From contig DATJVR010000071.1 of NCBI GenBank assembly GCA_035501735.1, positions 1 to 56,040 of the forward strand: a stretch of 56,040 nt of DNA. The letters run 5' to 3'. This DNA comes from PNAI01 sp035501735. Lineage in GTDB: Bacteria; Pseudomonadota; Alphaproteobacteria; Rhizobiales; Xanthobacteraceae. Position 1 is the stretch's first letter; each line of letters starts with the position of its first letter. This document shows, piece by piece, positions 43,046 through 51,799 of the stretch. Both the position numbers and the translations under genes were made by a program. Below the pieces are notes generated by a model. It did no database searches. It was not told the DNA's origin and saw nothing but the letters and a program-made list of their open reading frames with translations.

Positions 43046-44179
43046 TCAAGGGTGTGGCGTGACTCGCCCCGGACTGATGTCGAAGATTTGCGCGCGGGTG
43101 GCGATTTCGGCGAAAGCCGACGGGTCGGCGCCGGTCATCCAGACCTGCGCGCCGAGCCGTTCGAGCGCGTCGTAGAGCGCGGCGCGGCGTGCGGGGTCGA
43201 GATGTGCCACCACTTCGTCGAGCAGCAGCAGCGGCGAAAAGCCGGTCATCTCGGCGACGAGGCCGGCATGCGCCAGCACAAGGCCGATGAGCAGCGCTTT
43301 CTGCTCGCCGGTCGAGGCGTCGGCGGCGGGAATGTTCTTCGGCGCGTAGGCAACGGCGAGGTCGGTCAGATGCGGGCCGTCGGTGGTGCGGCCGGCGGCG
43401 GCGTCGCGGGTGCGGTTTTCCCGCAGGACGGTGCGATAGCGGTCCTCGATCTCGCTGGCCGGATGATCGGGCAGCAGGCGCTCGATCCAGCCATCGAGCG
43501 CGATTTCGGCGGACGGGAAGGCGTCGTGTTTGCGGGCGGCGAGCGCGCCTTGCAGGCGGCGCACGGTCTCGGCCCGCAGCGCGGCGACCGCGACGCCCAG
43601 CTCGGCGGTTTCGTGCTCGATGGCATCGAGCCAATGCGGATCGGGGCGCGGGTCTTCGAGCAGGCGGTTGCGTGAGCGCAGCGCGCGTTCGAGCGCGTTG
43701 ACGCGGCCGGAATGCTCGGCGTCGACCGCGAGCACGAGGCGGTCGAGAAAGCGGCGGCGTTCGGAAGCGGGGCCGGAGAAAAGCTGGTCCATCGCGGGCG
43801 TCAGCCACACAATGCGCAGATGGTCGGCGAAGGCCGCGGCGGAAGCGACCGGCTCGCGGTCGATGCGGCAAAGGCGTGTCGGCGTGGCATCGGTGGCCGG
43901 CGGTTCGATGCCGGTGCCGAGCGTGGCGAGCCCAAGCATGCCTTCGATCTCGGCCGACACCGCCCAGGAGCCGTCGCCTTCGTTATAGGCGATCTCTTCG
44001 AAGGTGGCGCGGCGCAAGCCGCGGCCGGGAGTCAACAGCGAGATCGCTTCGATCAAATTGGTCTTGCCGGCGCCGTTCGGGCCGACGAGCAGCACGAGCT
44101 GTCCGCTCACGGCGAAACTCGCGGCGTGGTAGGAGCGGAAGTTATTGAGGGCGAGATTGCGGATCGCTGCAGACGGCAT
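43046..44179 (-). CDS. recF: DNA replication and repair protein RecF
   Basis: RecF is an SMC-like ATPase that helps load RecA at gaps. The 377-residue product has Walker A LVGPNGAGKTNLIEAISLL (about 31-49), the signature STGEQKALLIGLVLAHA and Walker B PLLLLDEVVAHLD. Length and motifs are typical. It lies 62 bases downstream of dnaN. A long frame on the opposite strand and another in a shifted minus frame are composition shadows. Confidence 0.97.
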   Translation of the reverse strand: MPSAAIRNLALNNFRSYHAASFAVSGQLVLLVGPNGAGKTNLIEAISLLTPGRGLRRATFEEIAYNEGDGSWAVSAEIEGMLGLATLGTGIEPPATDATPTRLCRIDREPVASAAAFADHLRIVWLTPAMDQLFSGPASERRRFLDRLVLAVDAEHSGRVNALERALRSRNRLLEDPRPDPHWLDAIEHETAELGVAVAALRAETVRRLQGALAARKHDAFPSAEIALDGWIERLLPDHPASEIEDRYRTVLRENRTRDAAAGRTTDGPHLTDLAVAYAPKNIPAADASTGEQKALLIGLVLAHAGLVAEMTGFSPLLLLDEVVAHLDPARRAALYDALERLGAQVWMTGADPSAFAEIATRAQIFDISPGRVTPHP

Positions 44180-44241
44180 GGCGACGCTCTACAAGAGCGA
44201 AGCTGTCGTCACAAGCGCACAGCCAGTTTGACGCGCCGTCC

Positions 44242-45360
44242 TCACACCCGCATCGGCATCAGCACATAGAGCGCGCCCTTGGTGTCCTTGTCCTGGATCA
44301 GCGTGGGCGAGCCCGGATCGGCGAGCTTGAGCATCGCCACCTCGCCGTCGAGTTGGGCGGCGATGTCGAGCAGGTAGCGCGAGTTGAAGCCGATATCGAT
44401 CGGGTCGGCGCCGTAGTCGACCTCGAGCTCCTCGGTGGCGCTGCCGGAGTCCGGATTGGTGACGGAGAGCACGAGGCGGCCGTCGGTGAGCGAGAGCTTC
44501 ACCGCGCGTCCGCGCTCGCTCGAGACGGTCGAGACGCGATCGACCGCGGCCTCGAAGTCCTTCTTGTCGATGCTGAGCTGTTTGTCGTTGGAGGACGGGA
44601 TCACGCGCGCGTAGTCGGGGAAGGTGCCGTCGATCAGCTTCGACGTCAGCACCACGTCGCCGATGGAAAAACGAATCTTGGCGGCCGACAGCTGCACTTC
44701 GATTTCGCCTTCGCTGTCCTCGATCAGACGCTGAACTTCGCCGACGGTCTTGCGCGGCACGATGATGCCGGGCATGCCGGCGGCGCCCGACGGCAGCGGA
44801 AGCTCAAATTGCGCGAGTCGATGCCCGTCGGTTGCCACCGCGCGCAGCATCGCGTTCTTGCCCGAACCGATCGTGTGCAGGTAAATGCCGTTGAGGTAGT
44901 AGCGCGTCTCCTCGGTGGAGATGGCGAACTGGGTCTTGTCGATCAGACGCTTCAAGTCGGCCGCGGCGAGCTTGAACTTGTGCGCCATGTCGCCTGGCGC
45001 GAGATCGGGGAAGTCGCTCTCCGGCAAGGTCTGTAGCGTAAAGCGCGAGCGGCCGGCGCGGATCGACAGTACGGCGCGATCGCCGCTCGACTCCAGCACC
45101 ACCTGCGAGCCCTCGGGCAGCTTGCGCACGATCTCGTAGAACATATGCGCGGGAACCGTGGTCGCGCCGCCGGGCGAGACTTCGGCCGGGATTTTTTCCA
45201 CGACTTCGAGGTCGAGGTCGGTGGCCTTCAAATGCAGCGCCGATTTCTCCGCGCGCAGCAGCACATTGGCGAGAATCGGAATGGTGTTGCGGCGCTCGAC
45301 CACACGATGCATGTGGGAGAGCGATTTCAGCAATTCTGCGCGTTCGACGGTGACCTTCAT
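44242..45360 (-). CDS. dnaN: DNA polymerase III sliding clamp (beta subunit)
   Basis: DnaN forms the ring-shaped dimer that tethers DNA polymerase III. The 372-residue protein begins MKVTVERAELLKSLSHMHRV and has the three repeated clamp domains. The C-terminal LYVLMPMRV, where the hydrophobic client-peptide pocket is completed, is present. Length is normal. It lies 165 bases downstream of dnaA, and the gap contains a large nested inverted repeat. Confidence 0.98.
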   Translation of the reverse strand: MKVTVERAELLKSLSHMHRVVERRNTIPILANVLLRAEKSALHLKATDLDLEVVEKIPAEVSPGGATTVPAHMFYEIVRKLPEGSQVVLESSGDRAVLSIRAGRSRFTLQTLPESDFPDLAPGDMAHKFKLAAADLKRLIDKTQFAISTEETRYYLNGIYLHTIGSGKNAMLRAVATDGHRLAQFELPLPSGAAGMPGIIVPRKTVGEVQRLIEDSEGEIEVQLSAAKIRFSIGDVVLTSKLIDGTFPDYARVIPSSNDKQLSIDKKDFEAAVDRVSTVSSERGRAVKLSLTDGRLVLSVTNPDSGSATEELEVDYGADPIDIGFNSRYLLDIAAQLDGEVAMLKLADPGSPTLIQDKDTKGALYVLMPMRV

Positions 45361-45436
45361 GGCAGCCTGTTAACCCGCGGCGCTCGAGGCGGGTCAAAAT
45401 GGTGGCGCGGACCTGAGATTTAAGCAAGTGCGGCTC

Positions 45437-45494
45437 GAACGTGCCGAGGCGTTTTACCCAGCCGATTTGGCGGCTGGCCGCTTGAGGCACGTTC
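45437..45494. repeat. Nested inverted repeat in the dnaA-dnaN gap
   Basis: Outer arms GAACGTGCC (45437-45445) and GGCACGTTC (45486-45494) enclose an inner perfect 7-base-pair hairpin (45458-45464 with 45471-45477, loop of 6). A GCG/CGC pairing lies between them. The 58-base structure occupies a third of the 165-base gap. On the dnaA strand no U-run follows, so it is not a simple intrinsic terminator. It may be an RNA processing or stability element or a binding site. Confidence 0.5.
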
Positions 45495-45525
45495 TGCCGG
45501 TTCCCCCAAATTTAGGAAGCGCTGC

Positions 45526-47013
45526 TCACTCCTGCAATTGGCGCTTGAGCAGTTCGATCTCGTCGGCGAGAGCGGCGTCGTTGCCGACCAGATTCTCGAT
45601 CTTGCGCACCGCATGGAGCACGGTGGTGTGGTCGCGGCCTCCGAAACGGCGGCCGATCTCCGGCAGCGAGCGCAGCGTGAGCGTCTTGGCCAGATACATC
45701 GCCACCTGGCGCGGGCGCACCACGTTGGCGGTGCGGCGCGAGGAGAGCAGATCGGCGCGGCTCACGTTGTACTGGCGCGCGACGATGCGCTGGATCTCCT
45801 CGATCTTGACGCGCTTGGGCTCCTGCGGCCGGATCAGGTCGCGCACTTCGCGCTCGGCCATCTCCATGGTCACCAGCTGCCCGGTGAGCTTGGAATGGGC
45901 GAGCAGGCGGTTGATCGCGCCTTCGAGGTCGCGGCCGTTATGCGTGACCGTCTTGGCGATATAGCCGAGCACCGGTCCGGGCACATCGAAGCTCGGATGA
46001 TGCGCGCGGGCCGCGGCAACGCGGGCTTTGAGGATTTCGAAGCGGAGCTCTTCGCCGAGCGTGCCCATCTCGACCACGAGTCCGCCGGCAAGCCGCGAGC
46101 GCACGCGATCGTCGAGGCTCTCCAGATCGGTCGGCGGACGGTCGGCGGCGATCACCACCTGGCGGCCGGCATCGATCAGCGCGTTGAGCGTGTGGCAGAA
46201 CTCGGCCTGCGTCGACTTGCCTTGCAGGAACTGCAGGTCGTCGATCACCAGCACGTCGATGCCGCGCAGCGCTTCCTTGAAGGCGAGCGCGGTCTGGGTG
46301 CGGAGCGCGGAGACAAAGCCATACATGAATTTTTCCGCGGTCAGATAGAGCACCTTGCGTTCGCTGCCGGAATTGCCCGCCCAGGTGATGGCCTGCAGCA
46401 GATGGGTCTTGCCCAGACCCACGCCGGCATGGACATAGAGCGGGTTGAACATCACGACGTCGCCGCGCTTGGCGGCAGCCACCTGCTTGGCGGCGGCGTG
46501 GGCGAGCGTGTTGGACCGTCCGACCACGAAGGTCTCGAACGTCAGGCGCTGATCGAGCGGAGAGCCACCGAGCGCCTCATGTCCGGCCGAAACCGGCGCG
46601 AAGGCGACGCGCAGGTCGCTGTCGGGGCGGAAGCCGCGCGGTTCGGGGGCGGAATCGAGCGCCTCGACCGGCTTCGGTTTCGGCGGGTTGAGGCGGATCA
46701 CGGCGCCCCGCACGCTCAATTCGATGCGCTGAATCTCGACCTGTTCGGCCTGCCAGCAGGCCAGCATGCGCTCGGTGTAATGCGATTGGATCCAGCTCTT
46801 GAGGAAGCGGGTCGGGACCGACAGATGGGCGGTATTTTCCTCAATCCGCTCCAGATCCATGCGGGCAAACCAGCTCAAAAAGATGTCGTCGCCCACATCG
46901 GCGCGGAGCCGGCCTTTGACGCGCGACCAGCATTCCTGGTCGCCGGCGGAGGGCTTGCCGCTGTCAGGCAGCGCGATGGGGTGGTGATACTCGGTGGCAC
47001 GGGAAGTAGACAT
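45526..47013 (-). CDS. dnaA: Chromosomal replication initiator DnaA
   Basis: DnaA binds oriC and opens it for DnaB loading. The 495-residue protein has an N-terminal domain I (about 25-100), a Pro-rich linker, and an AAA+ domain with Walker A HAGVGLGKTHLL (P-loop about 197-203) and Walker B VLVIDDLQF. The C-terminal DNA-binding domain has the signature FGGRDHTTVLHAVRKIE. Length is typical for the order. The ATG at 47011-47013 is followed by family-like sequence. Upstream is a 1-kb non-coding gap with a stem-loop in the presumed leader. Confidence 0.98.
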   Translation of the reverse strand: MSTSRATEYHHPIALPDSGKPSAGDQECWSRVKGRLRADVGDDIFLSWFARMDLERIEENTAHLSVPTRFLKSWIQSHYTERMLACWQAEQVEIQRIELSVRGAVIRLNPPKPKPVEALDSAPEPRGFRPDSDLRVAFAPVSAGHEALGGSPLDQRLTFETFVVGRSNTLAHAAAKQVAAAKRGDVVMFNPLYVHAGVGLGKTHLLQAITWAGNSGSERKVLYLTAEKFMYGFVSALRTQTALAFKEALRGIDVLVIDDLQFLQGKSTQAEFCHTLNALIDAGRQVVIAADRPPTDLESLDDRVRSRLAGGLVVEMGTLGEELRFEILKARVAAARAHHPSFDVPGPVLGYIAKTVTHNGRDLEGAINRLLAHSKLTGQLVTMEMAEREVRDLIRPQEPKRVKIEEIQRIVARQYNVSRADLLSSRRTANVVRPRQVAMYLAKTLTLRSLPEIGRRFGGRDHTTVLHAVRKIENLVGNDAALADEIELLKRQLQE

Positions 47014-47082
47014 TGATCCGCTTTCTATTGAAGGCCGTCACACCACGCAGAACAAAGATGTGAGGTTGATGGTCAGAACACA

Positions 47083-47103
47083 CCCTCGCCGACAGGGCGA
47101 AGG
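47083..47103 (-). promoter_or_regulatory. Stem-loop in the dnaA leader
   Basis: An 8-base-pair stem with one G-U pair (CCUUCGCC at 47096-47103 with GGCGAGGG at 47083-47090, loop of 5) lies about 70 bases upstream of the dnaA start on the transcribed strand. The Caulobacter dnaA leader is known to affect dnaA translation under starvation. Whether this stem has a similar role is unknown. Confidence 0.35.
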
Positions 47104-47775
47104 TCAAAAGCAAGTCGTCGATTTTATTGTGTCGTCACCCGCTCGCGGGGGACTCAAATCTGTTGGTCGAGGCTATGATCGTCATGGCCGCGCTATCTTC
47201 GACATTCCCAGGCGATTGATCGCCGAGTTCTGACCCGGATTGGCTCGCGGGTCGCGAGAGTTGCCACACTGTTGACATGAGATACCCCCTCTTCCATCGC
47301 AGCAGTGCCACGATGGTTGGTTTTTACCACTGACTACTCACACTAACGCCGCACACAATCGATCAAGCCGCACTCACTTCCGATGACCGAATCACTATAC
47401 CATAGATTTCAGAACGCTCAGAGTAAGACCTCGTTGCATCGAATACTCGTAATTGGGTTTCCGACGACGAGAACTATTTGACGTGACGTATCTGTTCTCT
47501 TCTTCGCTTGGCCAATTACGAATCTTATACTGAGCGTGCCGCAGACCCCGGAAGCGGTGGAAAAATACACACAGGGCGTTTCGCTCGCAACGGAGGCAAG
47601 TGTCACATTTTAGGCAGAAGACGCGTGGAATCGGTCGCGCATGCCGGAAGGATTTTCTGCGCGCGACGACAACACATTGAATCCGCGCGCGGATTTAAAT
47701 TCCTCAAGAACGCCCAGAATTGCACCATTGCGCCTCAAAGAAAGCGCATCGCCACTCGCATGCGAATAGATAGCC

Positions 47776-47784
47776 TGTGCAAAA
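47776..47784 (-). promoter_or_regulatory. DnaA box
   Basis: On the minus strand the nonamer TTTTGCACA fits the DnaA consensus TTWTNCACA exactly. It lies about 260 bases from the rpsT stop and 760 from the dnaA start. A second site with one mismatch starts at 47841. Confidence 0.4.
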
Positions 47785-48039
47785 ATCCGGGTCCTTGTGC
47801 GTGCTTTCCTTCTAACTCTTTCTATTGGAAATGATTTTTTTGTGCAGAAATGCAGGGTAACCCCCGCGCGGGGAATTGCAGGGCACCGCCGAACGAAACT
47901 GCAGACTGCTAAGTAAAAATACTTATTTACCGGCGACAGCATTTAATCGCGCGCGTTATGGAACCTATCGGTCACGTCAGCTGTTGGTGACATTGCGACT
48001 ATCGCCGCCTTAACGGATGCGGCGCCACAATTTGGATTT

Positions 48040-48306
48040 TTATTTTGCGAGTTTGGCAATTCGCTTGGAAAGACGAGACACTTTCCTGCTCGCCGCATTT
48101 TTGTGCATCTGACCTTTTCTTGCGGCACGCATGAGTTCCGGCTCGGCGAGCTTCATGGCGGCGAGCGCCTTGTTGCGGTCGCCAGCGCTGATCGCGTCCT
48201 CGACCTGCCGCAAGACATTGCGCACGCGCGAGCGGCGCGCCTTGTTGATCTCGGTACGGCGCGCGATCTGACGGATCGCCTTGCGGGCGGAAGTGGTCGT
48301 GGCCAT
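48040..48306 (-). CDS. rpsT: 30S ribosomal protein S20
   Basis: S20 is a primary 16S rRNA-binding protein. The 88-residue basic protein begins MATTTSARKAIRQIARRTEI and contains GQMHKNAASRKVSRLSKRI, which is diagnostic of the family. It is transcribed toward dnaA and has its own strong promoter and a stable leader hairpin. The rpsT-dnaA neighbourhood is common in alphaproteobacteria. Confidence 0.97.
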   Translation of the reverse strand: MATTTSARKAIRQIARRTEINKARRSRVRNVLRQVEDAISAGDRNKALAAMKLAEPELMRAARKGQMHKNAASRKVSRLSKRIAKLAK

Positions 48307-48332
48307 GAACGCTCAACTCTTCAAAATTCAAC

Positions 48333-48354
48333 GGCGGCGAAGGTTTTCGCCGCC
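48333..48354 (-). promoter_or_regulatory. Stem-loop in the rpsT leader
   Basis: A perfect 9-base-pair stem (48346-48354 with 48333-48341, loop of 4) lies 26 bases before the rpsT start and just after the predicted transcription start. A run of U (AAUUUUG) comes about 6 bases later, so it might also act as a weak terminator. S20 is autoregulated in E. coli, and a role in translation or mRNA stability is a reasonable guess. Confidence 0.45.
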
Positions 48355-48366
48355 AAATTTGCGACG

Positions 48367-48395
48367 CTTATAGTCAGGCCCTTCAAGGGCGTCAA
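48367..48395 (-). promoter_or_regulatory. rpsT promoter
   Basis: On the minus strand TTGACG (48390-48395) and TATAAG (48367-48372) are separated by exactly 17 bases. This is the best sigma-70-type promoter seen in the window. It begins 10 bases after the stop of the upstream DapA-family gene. Transcription would start near 48360. Confidence 0.7.
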
Positions 48396-48405
48396 CGCTG
48401 GCCGA

Positions 48406-49302
48406 TCATGCCACCCGCTTCGCCCTGATCTGGTCGAAACCCGCGACCACCGCCGCTCGATCGGCGGCCGAAAAGGGGGCGAGCGGCGGCTTCACCCGTG
48501 CCCAGGCGGGGTCGGCATGGATGTGACCGAGCAGCGATTTTACCCCGGATACAAGAGGCTTGCCGTCGAACAGCTTACGAATTGATACGGCTGAATCGAG
48601 GGCCGCGCGGTCACCCGAGCCCCAGGTCCGGGCACACAGGTCGGCGTTGAGATTGGCGGTGGCGGAGATGCAGCCGGCGAAGGCGCCCGAGCGGGCCTCG
48701 AGCAATACCGCCTCGGTTGATGGAAATACGGCAAAAGCCGGCGATATGGCAGCCGCTTCGCGCGCGTATGCCATGTCGCCCGAGGAATCCTTCAGGCCGA
48801 CGATGCGCTGGCTGAAAGCGTCGAGCAGACGCTTCACCAGTTTCACGTTCCAATGCAGGCCGGACTGCTGCGGGAAGTGATAGAGGTAGACCGGGATCGG
48901 CTTTGCCGCCGTGGCCTTGATGATCGCCTCGACATAGGCGAACAGGCCATCGTCGGGCACGCCCTTGTAGTAGAACGGCGGCAGCACCAGCGCGCCGGCG
49001 AAATTCAAATCGGCGGCATGTTTGGTCAGCGCGACGGCATCGGCCACGGCCGCAGCGCCGGTGCCGACCATCATGCGGTCGAGGGGGAGACCGGCGTCGC
49101 GATAGGCGCTCATCACGCGCTTGCGCTCGTCGAGCGAGAACGAGGTCGCCTCACCGGTGGTGCCGAGCACGTTGAGCCCGTCGCAGCCGTTGTCGAGCAG
49201 GTAGCGCGCGAGCTTGGTCGAACGCGCCACATCGGGCGCGCCGTTCTCGTCGACCGCGGTGGCGATGGCGGCGATCACGCCGCGGAGTTTGCTCTCAGCC
49301 AT
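48406..49302 (-). CDS. Dihydrodipicolinate synthase/N-acetylneuraminate lyase family protein
   Basis: The 298-residue protein is a class I aldolase-type TIM barrel. The Schiff-base lysine is Lys171 in IVGLKDSSGDM, the tyrosine is in LYHFPQQSG, and GTTGEATSFSLDER holds the substrate-carboxylate loop. It belongs to the DapA superfamily, but the neighbours are not lysine genes. A paralogue acting on other 2-oxo acids, such as a 2-keto-3-deoxy-sugar aldolase or hydroxyproline-pathway lyase, is more likely than the lysine enzyme. It lies 25 bases downstream of maeB on the same strand, so the two may be co-transcribed. Confidence 0.85.
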   Translation of the reverse strand: MAESKLRGVIAAIATAVDENGAPDVARSTKLARYLLDNGCDGLNVLGTTGEATSFSLDERKRVMSAYRDAGLPLDRMMVGTGAAAVADAVALTKHAADLNFAGALVLPPFYYKGVPDDGLFAYVEAIIKATAAKPIPVYLYHFPQQSGLHWNVKLVKRLLDAFSQRIVGLKDSSGDMAYAREAAAISPAFAVFPSTEAVLLEARSGAFAGCISATANLNADLCARTWGSGDRAALDSAVSIRKLFDGKPLVSGVKSLLGHIHADPAWARVKPPLAPFSAADRAAVVAGFDQIRAKRVA

Positions 49303-49327
49303 GTTGTCCTCGTACGTCTATCGGCTG

Positions 49328-51607
49328 TCATCCGCTCACGTTGAAGGCCGCGAGGGCGGCCATGTTGACCAACTGGCTGTCCTTGGCGGTCAAGGAAACG
49401 ATCTGCACGGAACGGTCGAGGCCGACCAGCAGCGGTCCGATCACGGTCGCGCCGCCGAGTTCCTGCAGCAGCTTGGTGGAGATCGAGGCGGAATGGAACG
49501 CCGGCATGATCAGTACATTGGCCGGGCCTGACAGCCGGCAGAACGGATAGGCGGCCGCCGCTTCCGGATTGAGCGCCACGTCAGCCGCCATTTCGCCGTC
49601 GTATTCGAAGTCGACGCGGCGCTGATCGAGAATCCTCACCGCGCCTTGCACGTGCGCGGAGCGCTCGCCGGGCGGATGGCCGAAGGTGGAAAACGCGAGC
49701 AGCGCGAGCCGCGGCTCATAGCCGAGCCGGCGTGCGACGCCGGCGGCCTCGACCGCGATATCGGCGAGCACCTCCGAACTGGGCATTTCGGTGACCGCGG
49801 TGTCGGCGACCAGAACGGTGCGGCCGCGCGCCAGCACCATCGACACGCCGATGACGCGGTGGCCGGGCTTGGGATCGATGCAGCGGCGCACGTCCTCCAG
49901 CGCCACGGAAAAATTGCGGGTGACGCCGGTGATCATTGCATCGGCGTCGTCAAGCGCGACCATGCAGGCGGCGAAATGATTGCGGTCCTGGTTGATCAGC
50001 CGCTGGCAGTCACGAAACAGAAAGCCTTGGCGCTGCAGGCGTTCATAAAGGTAATTGGCGTAGAGCGTGTTGCGCTTGGAGAGCGCAGCGTTGATGATCT
50101 CGATGCCGCCGCCGAGGTCGACGCCAAGATTTTGCGCGGTCTCCCGGATCGGCGCCTCGCGGCCAACCAAAAACGCGGTGCCGAGCCCCTGATGCACGAA
50201 GCTCGCAGCGGCGCGGATCACCTGCTCCTCCTCGCCTTCGGCGAAGACGACGCGCTTGGGCGCGCGACGCAGGCGCTCGAACACGCGCTGCAACACGCCG
50301 GCGACCGGATCGCGGCGCGTCTGGAGCTGCGAGCGGTAGGAATCCATGTTGGCGATCGGTTTCCTCGCGACCCCGGTGTCCATGGCGGCTTTGGCGACCG
50401 CCGGCGGCACCGCGGAGATCAGCCGCGGATCGAACGGCACCGGAATGATGTAGTCGGGGCCGTATTTCGGGCGCGTGCCATAGGCGGCGGCGACTTCGTC
50501 GGGCACGTCCTCGCGGGCGAGCTTGGCCAACGCATGCGCGGCGGCGATCTTCATCTCCATGTTGATGGTGGTGGCGCGCACATCGAGCGCGCCGCGAAAA
50601 ATATAGGGGAAGCCGAGCACGTTGTTGATCTGGTTCGGATAGTCGGAGCGCCCCGTTGCCATGATGGCGTCGTCGCGGACCTCGGCCACTTCCTCCACGG
50701 TGATTTCCGGATCGGGATTGGCCATGGCGAAGATGATCGGCTTGGCCGCCATCGATTTCACCATCGCCTTGCTTACCGCGCCTTTGGCGGAAAGGCCGAA
50801 AAACACATCGCAGCCTTCAAGCGCGTCGTCGAGCGTGCGCGCCGAGGTCTTGGCCGCGTAGCCCGACTTCCACTGGTTCATGCCTTCCTTGCGGCCCTGG
50901 TAGATCACACCCTTGGTGTCGCACAGGATGAGATTGCCGGGAGCAAAGCCGATCGATTTCAGCAGCTCGAGGCAGGCAATGCCGGCGGCGCCGGCGCCGT
51001 TGCAGACGAGCTTGGTCTCCTTGATGTCGCGGCCGGTCAAATCGAGCGCGTTGAGCAGACCGGCGGCGGCGATGATCGCGGTGCCGTGCTGGTCATCGTG
51101 GAACACCGGGATATCGAGCAGCGTGCGCAGCTTCTCCTCGATGATGAAACATTCCGGCGCCTTGATGTCTTCGAGATTGATGCCGCCCCAGCCCTTGCCG
51201 AGGAATTTCACGCAATTGATGAATTCGTCGGGGTCCTCGGTCGAGACTTCGAGATCGATGGAATCGATGTCGGCGAAGCGCTTGAACAGGACCGCCTTGC
51301 CTTCCATCACGGGCTTGGCCGCAAGCGCGCCGCGATTGCCGAGTCCGAGGATGGCGGTGCCGTTGGTGATGACCGCGACGAAATTGCCCTTGGTGGTGTA
51401 GTCATAGGCAAGCCCCTCGTCGCCGGCGATCGCCAACACGGGAACGGCGACGCCCGGCGAATAGGCGAGCGAGAGATCGCGCTGGGTCGCCATCGGTTTG
51501 GTGGCGACCACTTCGAGCTTGCCGGGGCGACCCTGGCTGTGGAACTGCAACGCTTCCTGATCGGTGAAAGTCGGACGGTTGCCGCGGCCGTTCGATTTGA
51601 CGGGCAT
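49328..51607 (-). CDS. maeB: NADP-dependent malic enzyme (MaeB type with phosphotransacetylase-like domain)
   Basis: MaeB decarboxylates malate to pyruvate with NADP. The 759-residue chimera has the malic N domain (about 15-160, including AYSPGVAVPVL), the NAD-binding domain (LVCNGAGAAGIACLELL; FAMANPDPEI; NQINNVLGFPYIFRGALDV) and a C-terminal phosphotransacetylase-like domain from about 430. The PTA-like part is known to regulate and not to catalyse in this family. Length agrees with rhizobial homologues. The ATG at 51605-51607 has the ribosome site TAGGAG. Confidence 0.95.
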   Translation of the reverse strand: MPVKSNGRGNRPTFTDQEALQFHSQGRPGKLEVVATKPMATQRDLSLAYSPGVAVPVLAIAGDEGLAYDYTTKGNFVAVITNGTAILGLGNRGALAAKPVMEGKAVLFKRFADIDSIDLEVSTEDPDEFINCVKFLGKGWGGINLEDIKAPECFIIEEKLRTLLDIPVFHDDQHGTAIIAAAGLLNALDLTGRDIKETKLVCNGAGAAGIACLELLKSIGFAPGNLILCDTKGVIYQGRKEGMNQWKSGYAAKTSARTLDDALEGCDVFFGLSAKGAVSKAMVKSMAAKPIIFAMANPDPEITVEEVAEVRDDAIMATGRSDYPNQINNVLGFPYIFRGALDVRATTINMEMKIAAAHALAKLAREDVPDEVAAAYGTRPKYGPDYIIPVPFDPRLISAVPPAVAKAAMDTGVARKPIANMDSYRSQLQTRRDPVAGVLQRVFERLRRAPKRVVFAEGEEEQVIRAAASFVHQGLGTAFLVGREAPIRETAQNLGVDLGGGIEIINAALSKRNTLYANYLYERLQRQGFLFRDCQRLINQDRNHFAACMVALDDADAMITGVTRNFSVALEDVRRCIDPKPGHRVIGVSMVLARGRTVLVADTAVTEMPSSEVLADIAVEAAGVARRLGYEPRLALLAFSTFGHPPGERSAHVQGAVRILDQRRVDFEYDGEMAADVALNPEAAAAYPFCRLSGPANVLIMPAFHSASISTKLLQELGGATVIGPLLVGLDRSVQIVSLTAKDSQLVNMAALAAFNVSG

Positions 51608-51799
51608 TTAAACTCCTAACATGCGGTCATTAACCGGTGTGGCGACGTTAGCGGAAGGGGTGGCAGCGACTCAAGGGCGCGTGGATGCTAACTTAAGGGC
51701 CGCAAGAGCGACATCGTGGCCGGTTGCAACCAAAGGGGGCAAGAGGTATTCGATGGATTGTCGGATGCGGCGCCAAGCCCATCAGATAATGGAGAAATA

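Larger units (their letters stand above)
47014..48039. other. Non-coding region between dnaA and rpsT, candidate oriC
   Basis: No convincing gene lies in this 1,026-base gap, which is visibly lower in GC than the flanks. It holds one exact DnaA box (47776-47784), a one-mismatch box at 47841-47849, A/T runs near 47832-47842, a TAAGTA-AAAA-TACTTA inverted repeat (47910-47925) and five GANTC sites (47151, 47389, 47520, 47628, 47679). In several relatives the chromosome is numbered from dnaA, but rhizobial origins can also lie near hemE. The box density is low, so oriC is a suggestion only. Confidence 0.35.

Noticed and set aside
42909..43871. Arg/Pro/Ala-rich minus-strand frame overlapping recF in another frame.
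   Set aside because: The composition is that of a shifted frame in GC-rich DNA, and recF covers it with all its motifs.
47508..47942. Two overlapping short open frames in the dnaA-rpsT gap (one on each strand).
   Set aside because: Their composition does not resemble the neighbouring genes, they have no good ribosome sites or family features, and they lie in AT-richer DNA likely to be regulatory.
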